This document shows positions 53,822 to 62,764 of a stretch of 63,957 nucleotides of DNA, one piece after another. The DNA lies in NCBI GenBank assembly GCA_009392815.1, contig VFFS01000057.1:1-63957 (forward strand), written 5' to 3'. The notes beneath the pieces are model-generated. The model was given only the letters and a program-made list of their open reading frames with translations. It searched no databases and was not told the DNA's origin. The first letter of the stretch is position 1. Every line of letters starts with the position of its first letter. Source of the stretch: SAR202 cluster bacterium. GTDB lineage: Bacteria > Chloroflexota > Dehalococcoidia > Lucifugimonadales > UBA826. The position numbers and the translations under genes were made by a program.

Positions 53822-54976
53822 ATGAAAATAACTAGTGTGGAAACTATGGTTATCGAAAATGTAGAGCCCTATAGGGGAGGAAGATATCTTCTTTTCCTGG
53901 AGATAAAAACAGATGAAGGGATAGTGGGGCTTGGAGAAAGGATAACTGGCAATACATACTCGAAGAGGTTGAAAGATCTCAGATCGCAGATCGACCTTAT
54001 AGAGGAATACGCCGATGAATTTCTCGTAGGGGAAAATCCTCTCAACATCGAGAAAATATGGGATCGGATTTATGCCTCAAGGCATGATTTTCGTCATCCA
54101 AGTCTACATGCTACGCCTGTGATTAGCGCGATAGATATGGCCCTGTGGGATATTGCAGGAAAAGTTGCAGGCCAGCCGATATACAATCTGCTGGGTGGTC
54201 AATACCACGAAAAACTTCGGGCATATGCTTATATGCCCAGTGGACTACCTGGTGGAAATTTTAGGGATGATCCCTCAATAGCAGGTGAAATTGCTCAGCA
54301 GTTGCTTGAGGAGGGTAATTCGGCATGCAAGCTGGATCCCTTCATGCCTGAATACCCCATACCAAGAGATATTCCCTTATGGGAAATTGAGCATGCGGCG
54401 AAGATATTTGAGAGTATTCGTCAAACGGTGGGGAATAAGCTTGAGGTTGGTATAGGAACGCATGGTCAACTAACAACCTATAGTGCTATACGTGTTGCGG
54501 ATTTCCTTCAACCCTATCATCCCTTTTGGTTCGAGGAACCCGTACCTCCCGAAAATGTGGATGAGATGGTGCGAGTTGCCCAGCACACTAGCATTCCGAT
54601 CGCCACCGGCGAACGGTTGGTAACAAAGTACGAATTTTCTGAAGTATTAGAAAAGGGAGCGGCTCAAATAATACAGCTCGACGTAGGTCAATGCGGGGGG
54701 ATTACTGAAGCAAAGAAGATAGCGGCTATAGCTGAAGCACACTACGCTATGATCGCTCCACATATGGCTTGTGGCCCCATCGCAGCAGCAGCAGCAATAC
54801 AAATAGATACATGTTCGCCCAATTTTTTAATACAGGAAGCGAATCAGGGTCCGTTGCATAAAACAATATTTGAAGAGCCAATGGTTTTTGAGAATGGATT
54901 TATCATTCCTCCCTCTGGACCTGGATTGGGAGTGGAATTAAACAGGGACATATTGTCACGTCTTGTAGTTGAATAG
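53822..54976 (+). CDS. Enolase-superfamily acid-sugar dehydratase (mandelate racemase/muconate lactonizing type), first metal ligand replaced
   Basis: A 384-residue enolase-superfamily protein with an N-terminal capping domain and a C-terminal barrel. K170 is in ACKLDPF, the second and third metal ligands are E238 (FEEP) and E264 (TGERL), and H314 is in IAPHMACGP. The region HGQLTTYSA after strand 3 and QLDVGQCGGITEAKKIA resemble galactonate dehydratase-type members. The first metal ligand, Asp in mandelate racemase, is Gly212 here (VGIGTHGQ): spacings of 26, 26 and 50 residues between positions 212, 238, 264 and 314 reproduce those of the reference enzyme exactly. H214 remains. It is in the operon with a Gfo/Idh/MocA and a uronate dehydrogenase-like gene. 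Confidence 0.9.
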   Translation: MKITSVETMVIENVEPYRGGRYLLFLEIKTDEGIVGLGERITGNTYSKRLKDLRSQIDLIEEYADEFLVGENPLNIEKIWDRIYASRHDFRHPSLHATPVISAIDMALWDIAGKVAGQPIYNLLGGQYHEKLRAYAYMPSGLPGGNFRDDPSIAGEIAQQLLEEGNSACKLDPFMPEYPIPRDIPLWEIEHAAKIFESIRQTVGNKLEVGIGTHGQLTTYSAIRVADFLQPYHPFWFEEPVPPENVDEMVRVAQHTSIPIATGERLVTKYEFSEVLEKGAAQIIQLDVGQCGGITEAKKIAAIAEAHYAMIAPHMACGPIAAAAAIQIDTCSPNFLIQEANQGPLHKTIFEEPMVFENGFIIPPSGPGLGVELNRDILSRLVVE

Positions 54977-55011
54977 TCTGATATTTTCTAATCATTAAGT
55001 GGAGTAGTCGT

Positions 55012-56136
55012 ATGGATCAGGAAAAACTTCGAGTGGCAATAATTGGTTGTGGAGAAGTTTGTCGAAACCATGTACGCGGCTATCTCAGATCCGATCGATA
55101 TGAGCTGGTTGCGCTATGTGATGTCAGACCTGAAGGGATGGTGGCGTTTGATAAGCATTTTAATGGATCTCCTAATTACAACCCGATCCATTTTGTTGAT
55201 GCAGAAACGATGCTATCAGAGGCTGTGCCAGATGTTGTTTCCATAGGGGTTTGGGATGGCCTCCATAAAGGGATGGTGGATCTTTGCGCAAACGCAGAAG
55301 TTACGGCAATTATGTGTGAAAAACCAATGTCCGATAGTACTTTAGATGCCTGGGAAATGATAAAGGTCTGTGAAGATAATGCCGTGAAACTTGCTGTGGG
55401 TCATCAAAGAAGATTCTTACCTTCCTACAACTTAGTTCGAGAGGCGATAGCCAATGGACATATTGGAGATGTGCATCTCTTAACATCTTTCGCTCGTGAC
55501 GGTCTCCCAAATTACTCATCACATTTATCGGATACCTTCCGATATTTGTTGGGTGATCCAGAATGCTTGTGGGTGATGGGGAATGTGGAGAGATTTACCG
55601 ACCAGTGGGCACGAGCCGTTCCAATAGAAGACAAAGCGTTAGGGATTTTTGGATTTGCTGGTGGAGCTCAGGCCTTTATTCTTTCTGGGTTGACGGACTA
55701 TCACGGATTCGGAGGGCGGATTTACGGTAGTGACGGGACTATCGAATTTACAGTTTCTGAAATGAAAATTATGAGTTTTGATTCTGCTGGCTGGGTGACA
55801 CATAGACCTGACGGCGACTTTGAATTATATGGTGCTGAAGATTTTGAAATGATTGAAGCTGGTGCAGCGCAAATGACGGAATTTGCACGATGGATTACTG
55901 GGGAAAGTGCAAATTTCAGAGGAGAAGCTATAAATGGGTATAAGGCTCTCGAAATGGTGCATGCTGTTTATGAGTCTGCTCGTACCTATTCTCAAGTTAT
56001 TCTTCCGATGAAACCGGATATTAACCCTCTTGAGAAAATGATCGACTCTGGTCAACTACCTGTTCTTAAAAAGGGGAAATATGACATTAGAGCCAGGCCG
56101 TGGGACGATGTACCTACTACGCCCTCGCAAGATTGA
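55012..56136 (+). CDS. Gfo/Idh/MocA family oxidoreductase
   Basis: A 374-residue NAD(P)-dependent sugar or inositol dehydrogenase-like protein. The Rossmann motif VAIIGCGEVCRNHVRGY is near residues 7-23, LVALCDVR gives the acidic residue for NAD, and MCEKPMSD has the family's EKP Lys. The C-terminal domain carries GHQRRFLPSYNLV and a long beta sheet. The substrate is probably a sugar or sugar acid. It starts 35 bases after the enolase-superfamily gene and ends 32 bases before the epimerase-like gene. Confidence 0.91.
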   Translation: MDQEKLRVAIIGCGEVCRNHVRGYLRSDRYELVALCDVRPEGMVAFDKHFNGSPNYNPIHFVDAETMLSEAVPDVVSIGVWDGLHKGMVDLCANAEVTAIMCEKPMSDSTLDAWEMIKVCEDNAVKLAVGHQRRFLPSYNLVREAIANGHIGDVHLLTSFARDGLPNYSSHLSDTFRYLLGDPECLWVMGNVERFTDQWARAVPIEDKALGIFGFAGGAQAFILSGLTDYHGFGGRIYGSDGTIEFTVSEMKIMSFDSAGWVTHRPDGDFELYGAEDFEMIEAGAAQMTEFARWITGESANFRGEAINGYKALEMVHAVYESARTYSQVILPMKPDINPLEKMIDSGQLPVLKKGKYDIRARPWDDVPTTPSQD

Positions 56137-56168
56137 ATTGTTGTACATGTTTATCAAAGGGGATCGAA

Positions 56169-56948
56169 TTGGGAAATAAAATAAAACTGCTTGTAACAGG
56201 GTTGAACGGAGTAGTAGGACAGGCACTTTTCCCGGCGTTGGAATCTCGCTATGAAATCAGCGCTCTGTCCCGAAGTGGGGTGGAGGGTATACCTCATGAG
56301 AAAGTTTTCCGAGCCGATATCGCTGATATCGATGCCATTCAACCTGCTTTTATAGGTATAGATGTGGTGCTTCATCTTGCGGCAGATGGTGGAATAGGAA
56401 GTCCGGATGGCCAGAGCGCCCCCTGGGATTCAATGCTAAGCAACAATATTGTTGGTACCTACAACGTTCTCCAATGCGCCCTCAATGAAGGAGTTTCTCG
56501 TGTGATTCTTGCAAGCTCGGGTGCGACGGTTAACGGTTACGAGTTGGAGGACCCTTACAAACAACTGGTAGCTGAAGTACCAGAACATATGCCAGAAAAA
56601 TGGGATCTTATCGATGAGTTTGCAGAACCTAAACCTGTTTCCCTGTATGGGGTTACTAAATTATTTGGAGAGGATTTAGCACGTTTTTATGCTCTTACTA
56701 CTGACATGTCTGTATTGAATCTGCGTATTAGTAGTTGCACTTCTGAGGACAGTCCCAAACCTGGTAGATCGATGGCGAATTGGTCTAGCTATCGAGATTT
56801 ACAACAGCTCACCATAAAATGTATTGAGGCTCCCTCTCGACTTAAATTTGATATTTTTTGGGCTACCTCTGACAATGCCAGAATATACAGGGATAACTCT
56901 CATGCAAAGGATGTTCTTGGATATATTCCGGAGGACGGGGCTCAGTGA
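56169..56948 (+). CDS. Uronate dehydrogenase-like NAD-dependent oxidoreductase
   Basis: A 259-residue extended SDR. The coenzyme motif is TGLNGVVGQ (residues 10-18), ASSGATVNGYE and YGVTKLFGEDLARFYA provide the catalytic Ser, Tyr and Lys, and the C-terminal pattern (NLRISSC, NWSSYRDLQQL, SDNARIYRDNS and LGYIPEDGAQ) matches uronate dehydrogenases, which oxidise glucuronate or galacturonate to the aldarolactone with NAD. The TTG at 56169 is preceded by AAAGGGGA by six bases. The frame open to 56100 would overlap the previous gene by 37 bases and is rejected. It is fourth in the operon. Confidence 0.85.
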   Translation: MGNKIKLLVTGLNGVVGQALFPALESRYEISALSRSGVEGIPHEKVFRADIADIDAIQPAFIGIDVVLHLAADGGIGSPDGQSAPWDSMLSNNIVGTYNVLQCALNEGVSRVILASSGATVNGYELEDPYKQLVAEVPEHMPEKWDLIDEFAEPKPVSLYGVTKLFGEDLARFYALTTDMSVLNLRISSCTSEDSPKPGRSMANWSSYRDLQQLTIKCIEAPSRLKFDIFWATSDNARIYRDNSHAKDVLGYIPEDGAQ

Positions 56949-57007
56949 ATAAGTAACGTTGCGATAGTCAATGCTTGAAATTAGATGTAAATATAAAGGA
57001 ACAAAAA

Positions 57008-57709
57008 ATGGCATCTTATTTGTTAGTTCATGGGTCATATCAGGGCGGTTGGATATGGAAGCCTACAGCTCAAAAACTTAGAGAAGCAGGAGAAACGGTA
57101 TATGTGCCTACTCTTGATGGATGTGGAGAACGTTCTTCGACCATAAGGCCAGGCATAACTATAACCTCACAGGCACGGGAAATCTCAGACATGATGTTCT
57201 ATGAGGATCTGGACGATGTCATTTTGGTAGCCACTAGTACCGGCGGGCTGGTCGTTTGTGTTGCGGCATCGATGAGTAGGGAGCGGGTATCCCAAGTGGT
57301 GTTTGTGGATGCGCTAGCTCCTCAACCTGGAGAAAAAGTTACTGATATTGTGAAGCTTGACCCTAATACTCCCAGGGTTACCACAGATTTAACGCAAGGA
57401 CCTTCGCAGGAAGAATTAGAAGAACGATTATTCAGAGAATTGGATCCGGAACTGAAATCATGGGCGATTGACCGGGTAACTATGCATCCAATTGAGGCCA
57501 AGGATCAGCCAGGGGCTCTTGATGAATTTTGGGCTCAGGATTGGTCGGCAACAGTAGTACGTTGCAAAATGAGCGCGAATCCCCCACTCGATCACCAGAG
57601 GAGAACAGCTGAAAAGTTGAATGCATCATGGCATGAACTTAACGCTGGCCACTACCCAATGTTAAGTCATCCAGATGAGCTTTCGGATATATTGCTTGGA
57701 TTAAAGTAG
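57008..57709 (+). CDS. Alpha/beta hydrolase
   Basis: A 233-residue alpha/beta-fold hydrolase of the esterase/hydroxynitrile-lyase-like group. YLLVHGSYQGGWIWKP has the HG oxyanion region, S77 in VATSTGG is the nucleophile (SxG with an Ala two before), and H215 in NAGHYPML is the catalytic His. It could open a lactone or cleave an ester formed by the neighbouring enzymes. AAAGGA lies seven bases before the ATG; the frame open to 56975 is not needed. It is the last gene of the five-gene operon and converges with the MFS gene. Confidence 0.88.
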   Translation: MASYLLVHGSYQGGWIWKPTAQKLREAGETVYVPTLDGCGERSSTIRPGITITSQAREISDMMFYEDLDDVILVATSTGGLVVCVAASMSRERVSQVVFVDALAPQPGEKVTDIVKLDPNTPRVTTDLTQGPSQEELEERLFRELDPELKSWAIDRVTMHPIEAKDQPGALDEFWAQDWSATVVRCKMSANPPLDHQRRTAEKLNASWHELNAGHYPMLSHPDELSDILLGLK

Positions 57710-57739
57710 TGTTTAAAGGATTTAACTTCAGTGAGGTGT

Positions 57740-59026
57740 CTATTTTACTAAGCCAGGTGAAAGGCGTATCGGGGGTTTCGGTTTTTGAATTAAGGCAAAT
57801 ATTAATGTTCCAGCTACATACATTCCAATAAATATCCATATCACTATCGTGTAGCTGTCGGTTCGATCAAATATATATCCAGCAAGTACAGGCATTATTA
57901 TCATTCCCCAGCTGTAAACCAGGCTTAAGAATCCTCTTAGGGTTGCAAATCGTTTCCGTCCAAAATAATCCCCGACGAGAGCCCAATTCAAAGCGCTTAG
58001 GCCTTCAACAACTGCGAATACACATATGAATATCCAGATTTCTCTGACCCCCTGTGCATTTTGCAGCCAGAGTAAGGATATTGCTCCTAAAGCCATTCCA
58101 GCCGAGAGGATCTTGGGTCTAGACCACCGATCCCCCAACCAGCCTATCCCTATTCTCATCGGGATGCTCAAAAAAGCTAGAATGCCTAGCATCATTGCCG
58201 CGGACTGTTCGGAATTGCCCTTCCATACCATCATAGGTACAAAATGGACTATTATTGTCCCGAGAGTCCCAGTACGAAGCATTGTTCCTATGGCCAATAT
58301 CCAATAAGACTTTGTTTTAAAGGCTTCCCGCACTGTGAAATCGACTACTTCTTCGTTTACCTCATCAGATTTATCTTCCTCCGCCATTTTGGAATTTGGG
58401 TTATCACCGTCAGGTTGAAGACCCATGGCCTCCGGGGATGGTTTAAGTAGCTGTGCAAATGGGACTACTATTGCCGCAAGAAGAACTCCACTGAGGATCA
58501 AAGCTGTTCGCCACCCCAAATGATGAATACCGAACGCCAAAAGGGGTGCGATTATCGATCCTCCGAGACTGAAGGCAGCGATAGATATTGCCATAGCCAA
58601 TCCCTTTCGCCGCACAAACCAATTGTTCACAACCGCCATTGTTGAACCAGAAAATGCTGCATTAAAGGCTAGAGAGACTATTCCCAGATAAACAATAAGA
58701 AATGTTGCGAAGCTATTCACACGACTCAGGAGGATATATCCCACTGCAACTATTAACGACCCCACCGTTAACATTCTTCTAGGACCATATCGATCTATCA
58801 AATATCCCGCCAAGGGTCCTTCAATGGCTCCTTCAGCTCGAGAGAGAGAAAATATCAGGGAGGTGGACGCACTACTTAACTTTAGTGCTTCTTTTATGGG
58901 AAGAAAGAAAACGGAGAATCCGTAGAAATATACTCCTCCACCCATGGCGTTTACTACGCAGGTAGCAGCTACAATCCACCAACCGTAAAATATTCCTCCA
59001 CCTTTTTTGTTAGTGCTTGGTGGCAT
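57740..59026 (-). CDS. MFS transporter (monocarboxylate-type), paralogue of 41654-42949
   Basis: A carrier of about 428 residues with twelve helices. FYGWWIVAATCVVNAMGGG opens helix 1 and SLSRAEGAIEGPLAGYLIDRYGPRRM matches the helix 2-3 region of the earlier MFS protein, as does MGLQPDGDNP in the middle loop. It may import the substrate processed by the adjacent enzymes. The ATG at 59026 is preferred; the TTG at 59077 lies inside an inverted repeat and adds residues not shared with the paralogue. Confidence 0.87.
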   Translation of the reverse strand: MPPSTNKKGGGIFYGWWIVAATCVVNAMGGGVYFYGFSVFFLPIKEALKLSSASTSLIFSLSRAEGAIEGPLAGYLIDRYGPRRMLTVGSLIVAVGYILLSRVNSFATFLIVYLGIVSLAFNAAFSGSTMAVVNNWFVRRKGLAMAISIAAFSLGGSIIAPLLAFGIHHLGWRTALILSGVLLAAIVVPFAQLLKPSPEAMGLQPDGDNPNSKMAEEDKSDEVNEEVVDFTVREAFKTKSYWILAIGTMLRTGTLGTIIVHFVPMMVWKGNSEQSAAMMLGILAFLSIPMRIGIGWLGDRWSRPKILSAGMALGAISLLWLQNAQGVREIWIFICVFAVVEGLSALNWALVGDYFGRKRFATLRGFLSLVYSWGMIIMPVLAGYIFDRTDSYTIVIWIFIGMYVAGTLIFALIQKPKPPIRLSPGLVK

Positions 59027-59068
59027 GTTAGGGCTATTCGTTCCTTTCACCTTTTTGATCCAGAGATG

Positions 59069-59108
59069 CGGTATCAATCTATAAATATGATTAAGTTGAT
59101 ACCGTATC
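59069..59108. promoter_or_regulatory. Operator-like inverted repeats in the divergent MFS/DapA-like spacer
   Basis: CGGTATCAA (59069-59077) and TTGATACCG (59096-59104) are perfect 9-base arms 18 bases apart. GATAC-C-GTATC (59098-59108) is a second dyad sharing the right arm. They lie between divergent genes for a carrier and a DapA-family lyase, as expected for a regulator of both. A TATAAT at 59181-59186 on the plus strand could be the -10 of the lyase gene, without a good -35. The spacer otherwise contains no gene. Confidence 0.5.
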
Positions 59109-59263
59109 TTGAATCGCTAATTCCGTTATCAGATAGTAACATCCGTTTTATTTGCTCGACGTGGTCTGCATCATTTTTCTTATAATCAAAGTTTGTGAAA
59201 AGATTAGCGTCACTCAATCAAAAGTCTTGAGATCAAACAATAGGCCAAGGGGGTTAAGTTCAT

Positions 59264-60196
59264 ATGACTTCTAATATTCGTTCCTGGTTATGCGGACCTA
59301 TGGTTGCCGTGGCCACCCCATTCAAAGAGGATTTATCTCTTGATCTGGCTGCTTTGACTGAAAATATACGGTTTATGGTCGATGCCGGAGTTGTTACAGG
59401 GAAAGGAACTCTTTTAGTTGGTGGTGCAGGGGGTGAGCATCCAGCAATGAGCCCGGACGAAAGAAAGATGGTGATGACTACTTCTGTTGAAGCAGCAAAT
59501 GATGAGGTTCCAGTCTTGTCTAGTGTCCAACATACAGATGTTCGTACAATAGTCGACTTAGCTCAGCATGCGTCAAAAATAGGTTTGGGCGGAGTGCAGC
59601 TAGGCCCAACCTATTACTATGAACCATCAGAATCTGACGTGGTTCGCTTATTTCAGAAGGTGGATGAAGACTCCGATATTGATCTTATGATCTATCACAC
59701 GTGGTGGGAAGGTCTTACTATGAGTCTTGGGCTGATAGATGAACTCTCGGATATAGACAGTGTTAATGCTATGAAGTGGTCTGCCCCTGAAGGTACCTTG
59801 TATCGAGACGGGTTGCATAGATTTGCAGATAAACTCGCTATCATTGATAACTCAGGGGAACATATTTTGAGCCATGTATTAGGGGCATCAGGGTTTATAA
59901 CACATCTCAGTGGTTTCTGGCCTGAGTACCCTGCTGAAGTATGGGACCTACTTAATAATAGAGATTATGAGTCAGCGAAAAATAAGTTAAGTGAGTTCAA
60001 ATGGAAATGGCGAAAATGGGTGGTAAAAGTCTTGTCATATACAGGTGGAGAGGGGCCATTTATTAAGGCCGCAATGGAGTATGTGGGACTCCGGGCTGGG
60101 CCTCCACGCCCTCCCTCTGTTAGGCTACCCAGTCATCTGTTGGAAGAGATGGTTAATTTATTTGAAGAGGCAGGTGTGCCTACACAAAGGGGTTGA
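59264..60196 (+). CDS. DapA-family lyase/aldolase with intact Schiff-base lysine
   Basis: A 310-residue dihydrodipicolinate synthase-family barrel. GTLLVGGAGGEHPAMSPDERK is the GTTGE-type loop, MIYHTWW keeps the Tyr before the substrate loop, and K171 in NAMKWSAPEG is at the catalytic strand. Family enzymes split or dehydrate 2-keto-3-deoxy acids. This copy should be active, in contrast to the paralogue at 47244. It begins after an operator-like region and is followed after 33 bases by an LLM gene. Confidence 0.9.
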   Translation: MTSNIRSWLCGPMVAVATPFKEDLSLDLAALTENIRFMVDAGVVTGKGTLLVGGAGGEHPAMSPDERKMVMTTSVEAANDEVPVLSSVQHTDVRTIVDLAQHASKIGLGGVQLGPTYYYEPSESDVVRLFQKVDEDSDIDLMIYHTWWEGLTMSLGLIDELSDIDSVNAMKWSAPEGTLYRDGLHRFADKLAIIDNSGEHILSHVLGASGFITHLSGFWPEYPAEVWDLLNNRDYESAKNKLSEFKWKWRKWVVKVLSYTGGEGPFIKAAMEYVGLRAGPPRPPSVRLPSHLLEEMVNLFEEAGVPTQRG

Positions 60197-60229
60197 TAAA
60201 CTCGATTACCACAAAATGGAGGTTCTACT

Positions 60230-61174
60230 ATGCAATTTGGGTTTTATCTACCTACTCATGGTCCTATGGCAACCAGAGAACCGTTACTAAAAATAGCTTC
60301 CCACGGAGAGGCACTCGGTTTTGATTCTATGGTTGCCGGTGATCACGTTATAGCTCCAATTGATCCTAAGTCACAATATCCATATTCGGTGACCTCCGAA
60401 GTTCCTTGGGATGAAGACGGGGAGCACCTAGAGATGATTTCCGAATTAGCATTCTTAGCGGGAGTAACGGAGAACACAAGTTTGGTTACTAGTGTATTGA
60501 TAGTCCCTCATCGGAATCCGGTTCTTACAGCTAAGATGTTGTCCACGGTTGATGTTCTTTCTGGAGGGAGATTGATTGTTGGCGTAGGGGTAGGGTGGCT
60601 TGAGGAAGAATTTCAAGCTCTCGATACTCCACCATTTAATCGGAGGGGGAAAGTCACAGACGAATACATTCGAATATTCAAAGTTCTTTGGAACGAGCAA
60701 AACCCTTCATTTGAAGGGAGCTACTATAATTTTCCCTCCTTACAGTTCGCTCCAAAGCCGCTACAAAATGGGGGACCACCTATTTGGGTCGGGGGACAAA
60801 GCAGGGCGGCAATAAGGAGAGTGGTTAAGCTCGGTGATGCATGGCATCCAGTTGGTGCTAATCCAGCCTCGCCATTGGAGCCTGAGGAATTGGCGACCGA
60901 AGTTGATTATATGCATTCCATGTGTGAAAGATACGACCGAGATCCCTCTGAATTATCTATCACCATGAAAGCTCCGATATACGATGTAGAAGTTGTGGGT
61001 GATGGTGGTCGGAGGCGGTTTTCAGGGGCGCCTGACCAGATTATTGAGGATATTATCGAATATGAAAACACAGGAGTGAGCCATATCATATTGGATACTA
61101 GGTCATCTGGCCTCCAACAATTTATTGAGAAGATGGATTGGTTGTCAGGAGAAGTGATAGAGAATTTCAGGTGA
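60230..61174 (+). CDS. LLM class F420-dependent oxidoreductase
   Basis: A 314-residue luciferase-superfamily barrel. MQFGFYLPTHGPMATREPLLKIA opens it, SMVAGDHVIAPID and TSLVTSVLIVPHRNPVLTAKMLSTVDVLSGGR follow, and VGVGVGWLEEEFQAL is diagnostic of the F420-type (TIGR03619-like) subgroup. ATG at 60230 fits the usual MxFGxxLPT start. It is directly downstream of the active DapA-like gene. The following 61175-61414 shows no gene. Confidence 0.9.
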   Translation: MQFGFYLPTHGPMATREPLLKIASHGEALGFDSMVAGDHVIAPIDPKSQYPYSVTSEVPWDEDGEHLEMISELAFLAGVTENTSLVTSVLIVPHRNPVLTAKMLSTVDVLSGGRLIVGVGVGWLEEEFQALDTPPFNRRGKVTDEYIRIFKVLWNEQNPSFEGSYYNFPSLQFAPKPLQNGGPPIWVGGQSRAAIRRVVKLGDAWHPVGANPASPLEPEELATEVDYMHSMCERYDRDPSELSITMKAPIYDVEVVGDGGRRRFSGAPDQIIEDIIEYENTGVSHIILDTRSSGLQQFIEKMDWLSGEVIENFR

Positions 61175-61414
61175 TTAGAACTTTATTTAAACCTGGCTTT
61201 TAAAATTAGTTTTTAGGGGTGTAGGAGGGTTCAGGTTTTTCGCCGAAGTTTGGAATATTTTCTACCTGCCCAAATTGAGTACAGGTTCTAGTACTTCCTC
61301 GTCAAATCCCTTCTTTACTGCTGCAGGCGAAGATAAAACCAATTGAGCTTATCTTTCCAGTCATTGTCCTTGATTACATAAAGTGTGTAAATATGCAGCT
61401 GTAGCAAAATAAAT

Positions 61415-62521
61415 TTATCTATCCCGTGCTGAATGAATAAATTTACCGCGTATGTTTCCTTCTTGGTCAACTATATTTGTAGATGGGAATTTGACAGTCA
61501 TTGTGCATGCATGTCCAGGCGCTGCCAACACGAAGTCGCCGACTTCCATTTTTTCTCCATTAAGCTTGATCACACCATGTTCTTCACTTTGTAGAATCAG
61601 GATTGCTTTGTCGTAGCCAATAATCCGAAATCTATGTTCTAGTGGCTGATCTGAGGAACAGGCTTTAGAGCCTATATCTACTGTGACAGTATCCATTTCC
61701 GGGTCTCGATCTACTACTTGCCCTAGAATTAGACTTGCTATTTCAAAGGGCAGTTCACCCATCTCGGCATTCCGTGTGTCCCAATAAATCCAAGTACCGG
61801 GTGTAGGGCGTATATTTGGATGATTTGCATAGTAAAAGAAAGACCATGATCCTCCTGCGAGATTGTCAGTAACTGGGATTCCTTCACTTTCAGATTTCAC
61901 CCAAATACTTTCCATTTCCTTAATAGTATTCGAGGCCATTGACTTGCGCTCTTCTGCGGAAGTCACATATGTGGTTTCGCCATCGAATACATGAACTCCG
62001 ACGGGGGACAGAAACTCGGTGTCTGCTATCGATAAATAGAAATTTACTGCTTCGCTACCTGGCTGTACCCCAGTTCTTCTCATTCCACTGTCCAAGTCCA
62101 TGTATACACCGACTTTTCTTCCTATATTACTGACTGCTTTGTTCAATTCTTTAAGGTGCTCTGATGTACTTGCAATCGCACTAAATTTTATTTCTGGGTG
62201 GCTATCGACGAGATGAGTGAAGCGGGCTAGTTTTATAGGGTGAATTAAGGGATAAGCCATAACTATCTCAAGACCACCATTTAAAGCAACCATTTCGACC
62301 TCTTTAAGAGTGGCGCATTTGAATGATCGGATTCCACGTTCTATTTGCATTTTTAAGATGTCGGGGGATTTGTGTGTTTTCGCATGAGGCACCAAATTGT
62401 TTGGGCTACCACAGATTTTGATGATTTCGTCGATGTTTTTATTGACGAGATGTGGGTAAGTAAGCATGGTGGGAGTGTCTAAAGATTCTGGATTATTTAG
62501 GTTATAAATTCCGTAGTTCAT
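61415..62521 (-). CDS. PLP-dependent D-threonine aldolase/D-serine dehydratase-like protein (DSD1 family)
   Basis: A 368-residue fold-type III PLP enzyme. The Schiff-base lysine is K48 in VPHAKTHKS; SFKCATLKEVEMVA and VGVYMDLDSGMRRTG are the PLP and substrate strands; and the C-terminal PGHACTM has the metal-binding His and Cys of the D-threonine aldolase/D-serine dehydratase group. Such enzymes split D-3-hydroxyamino acids. The 243 bases upstream (62522-62764) have no gene I can support and separate it from the divergent LLM gene. Confidence 0.88.
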   Translation of the reverse strand: MNYGIYNLNNPESLDTPTMLTYPHLVNKNIDEIIKICGSPNNLVPHAKTHKSPDILKMQIERGIRSFKCATLKEVEMVALNGGLEIVMAYPLIHPIKLARFTHLVDSHPEIKFSAIASTSEHLKELNKAVSNIGRKVGVYMDLDSGMRRTGVQPGSEAVNFYLSIADTEFLSPVGVHVFDGETTYVTSAEERKSMASNTIKEMESIWVKSESEGIPVTDNLAGGSWSFFYYANHPNIRPTPGTWIYWDTRNAEMGELPFEIASLILGQVVDRDPEMDTVTVDIGSKACSSDQPLEHRFRIIGYDKAILILQSEEHGVIKLNGEKMEVGDFVLAAPGHACTMTVKFPSTNIVDQEGNIRGKFIHSARDR

Positions 62522-62764
62522 TTGTAGGACTCCTTAAAATAGATTCGTTCAACAGAGCCTAAAGGGTTTTGGTCTCTTCTGAAGAATTATTGCTGATGTA
62601 TCGGGTTCAATATATCGTTTTTGATATCTGAAGTACTCGGTGTTTTAGTGATGAGTCAAGATATCTATTTTATCTTCTATTCGATGATATGTCCCTTAGA
62701 TGATGTGGGATAATGTGGCGCTGAGGAATATATGCGCTTCATTCGTTATGCTATGAGGTAGAAA

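Noticed and set aside
56100-56168. Longer N-terminus of the uronate dehydrogenase-like protein
   Set aside because: It would overlap the upstream gene, is rich in Cys residues foreign to the family, and a TTG with a good ribosome site occurs at 56169.
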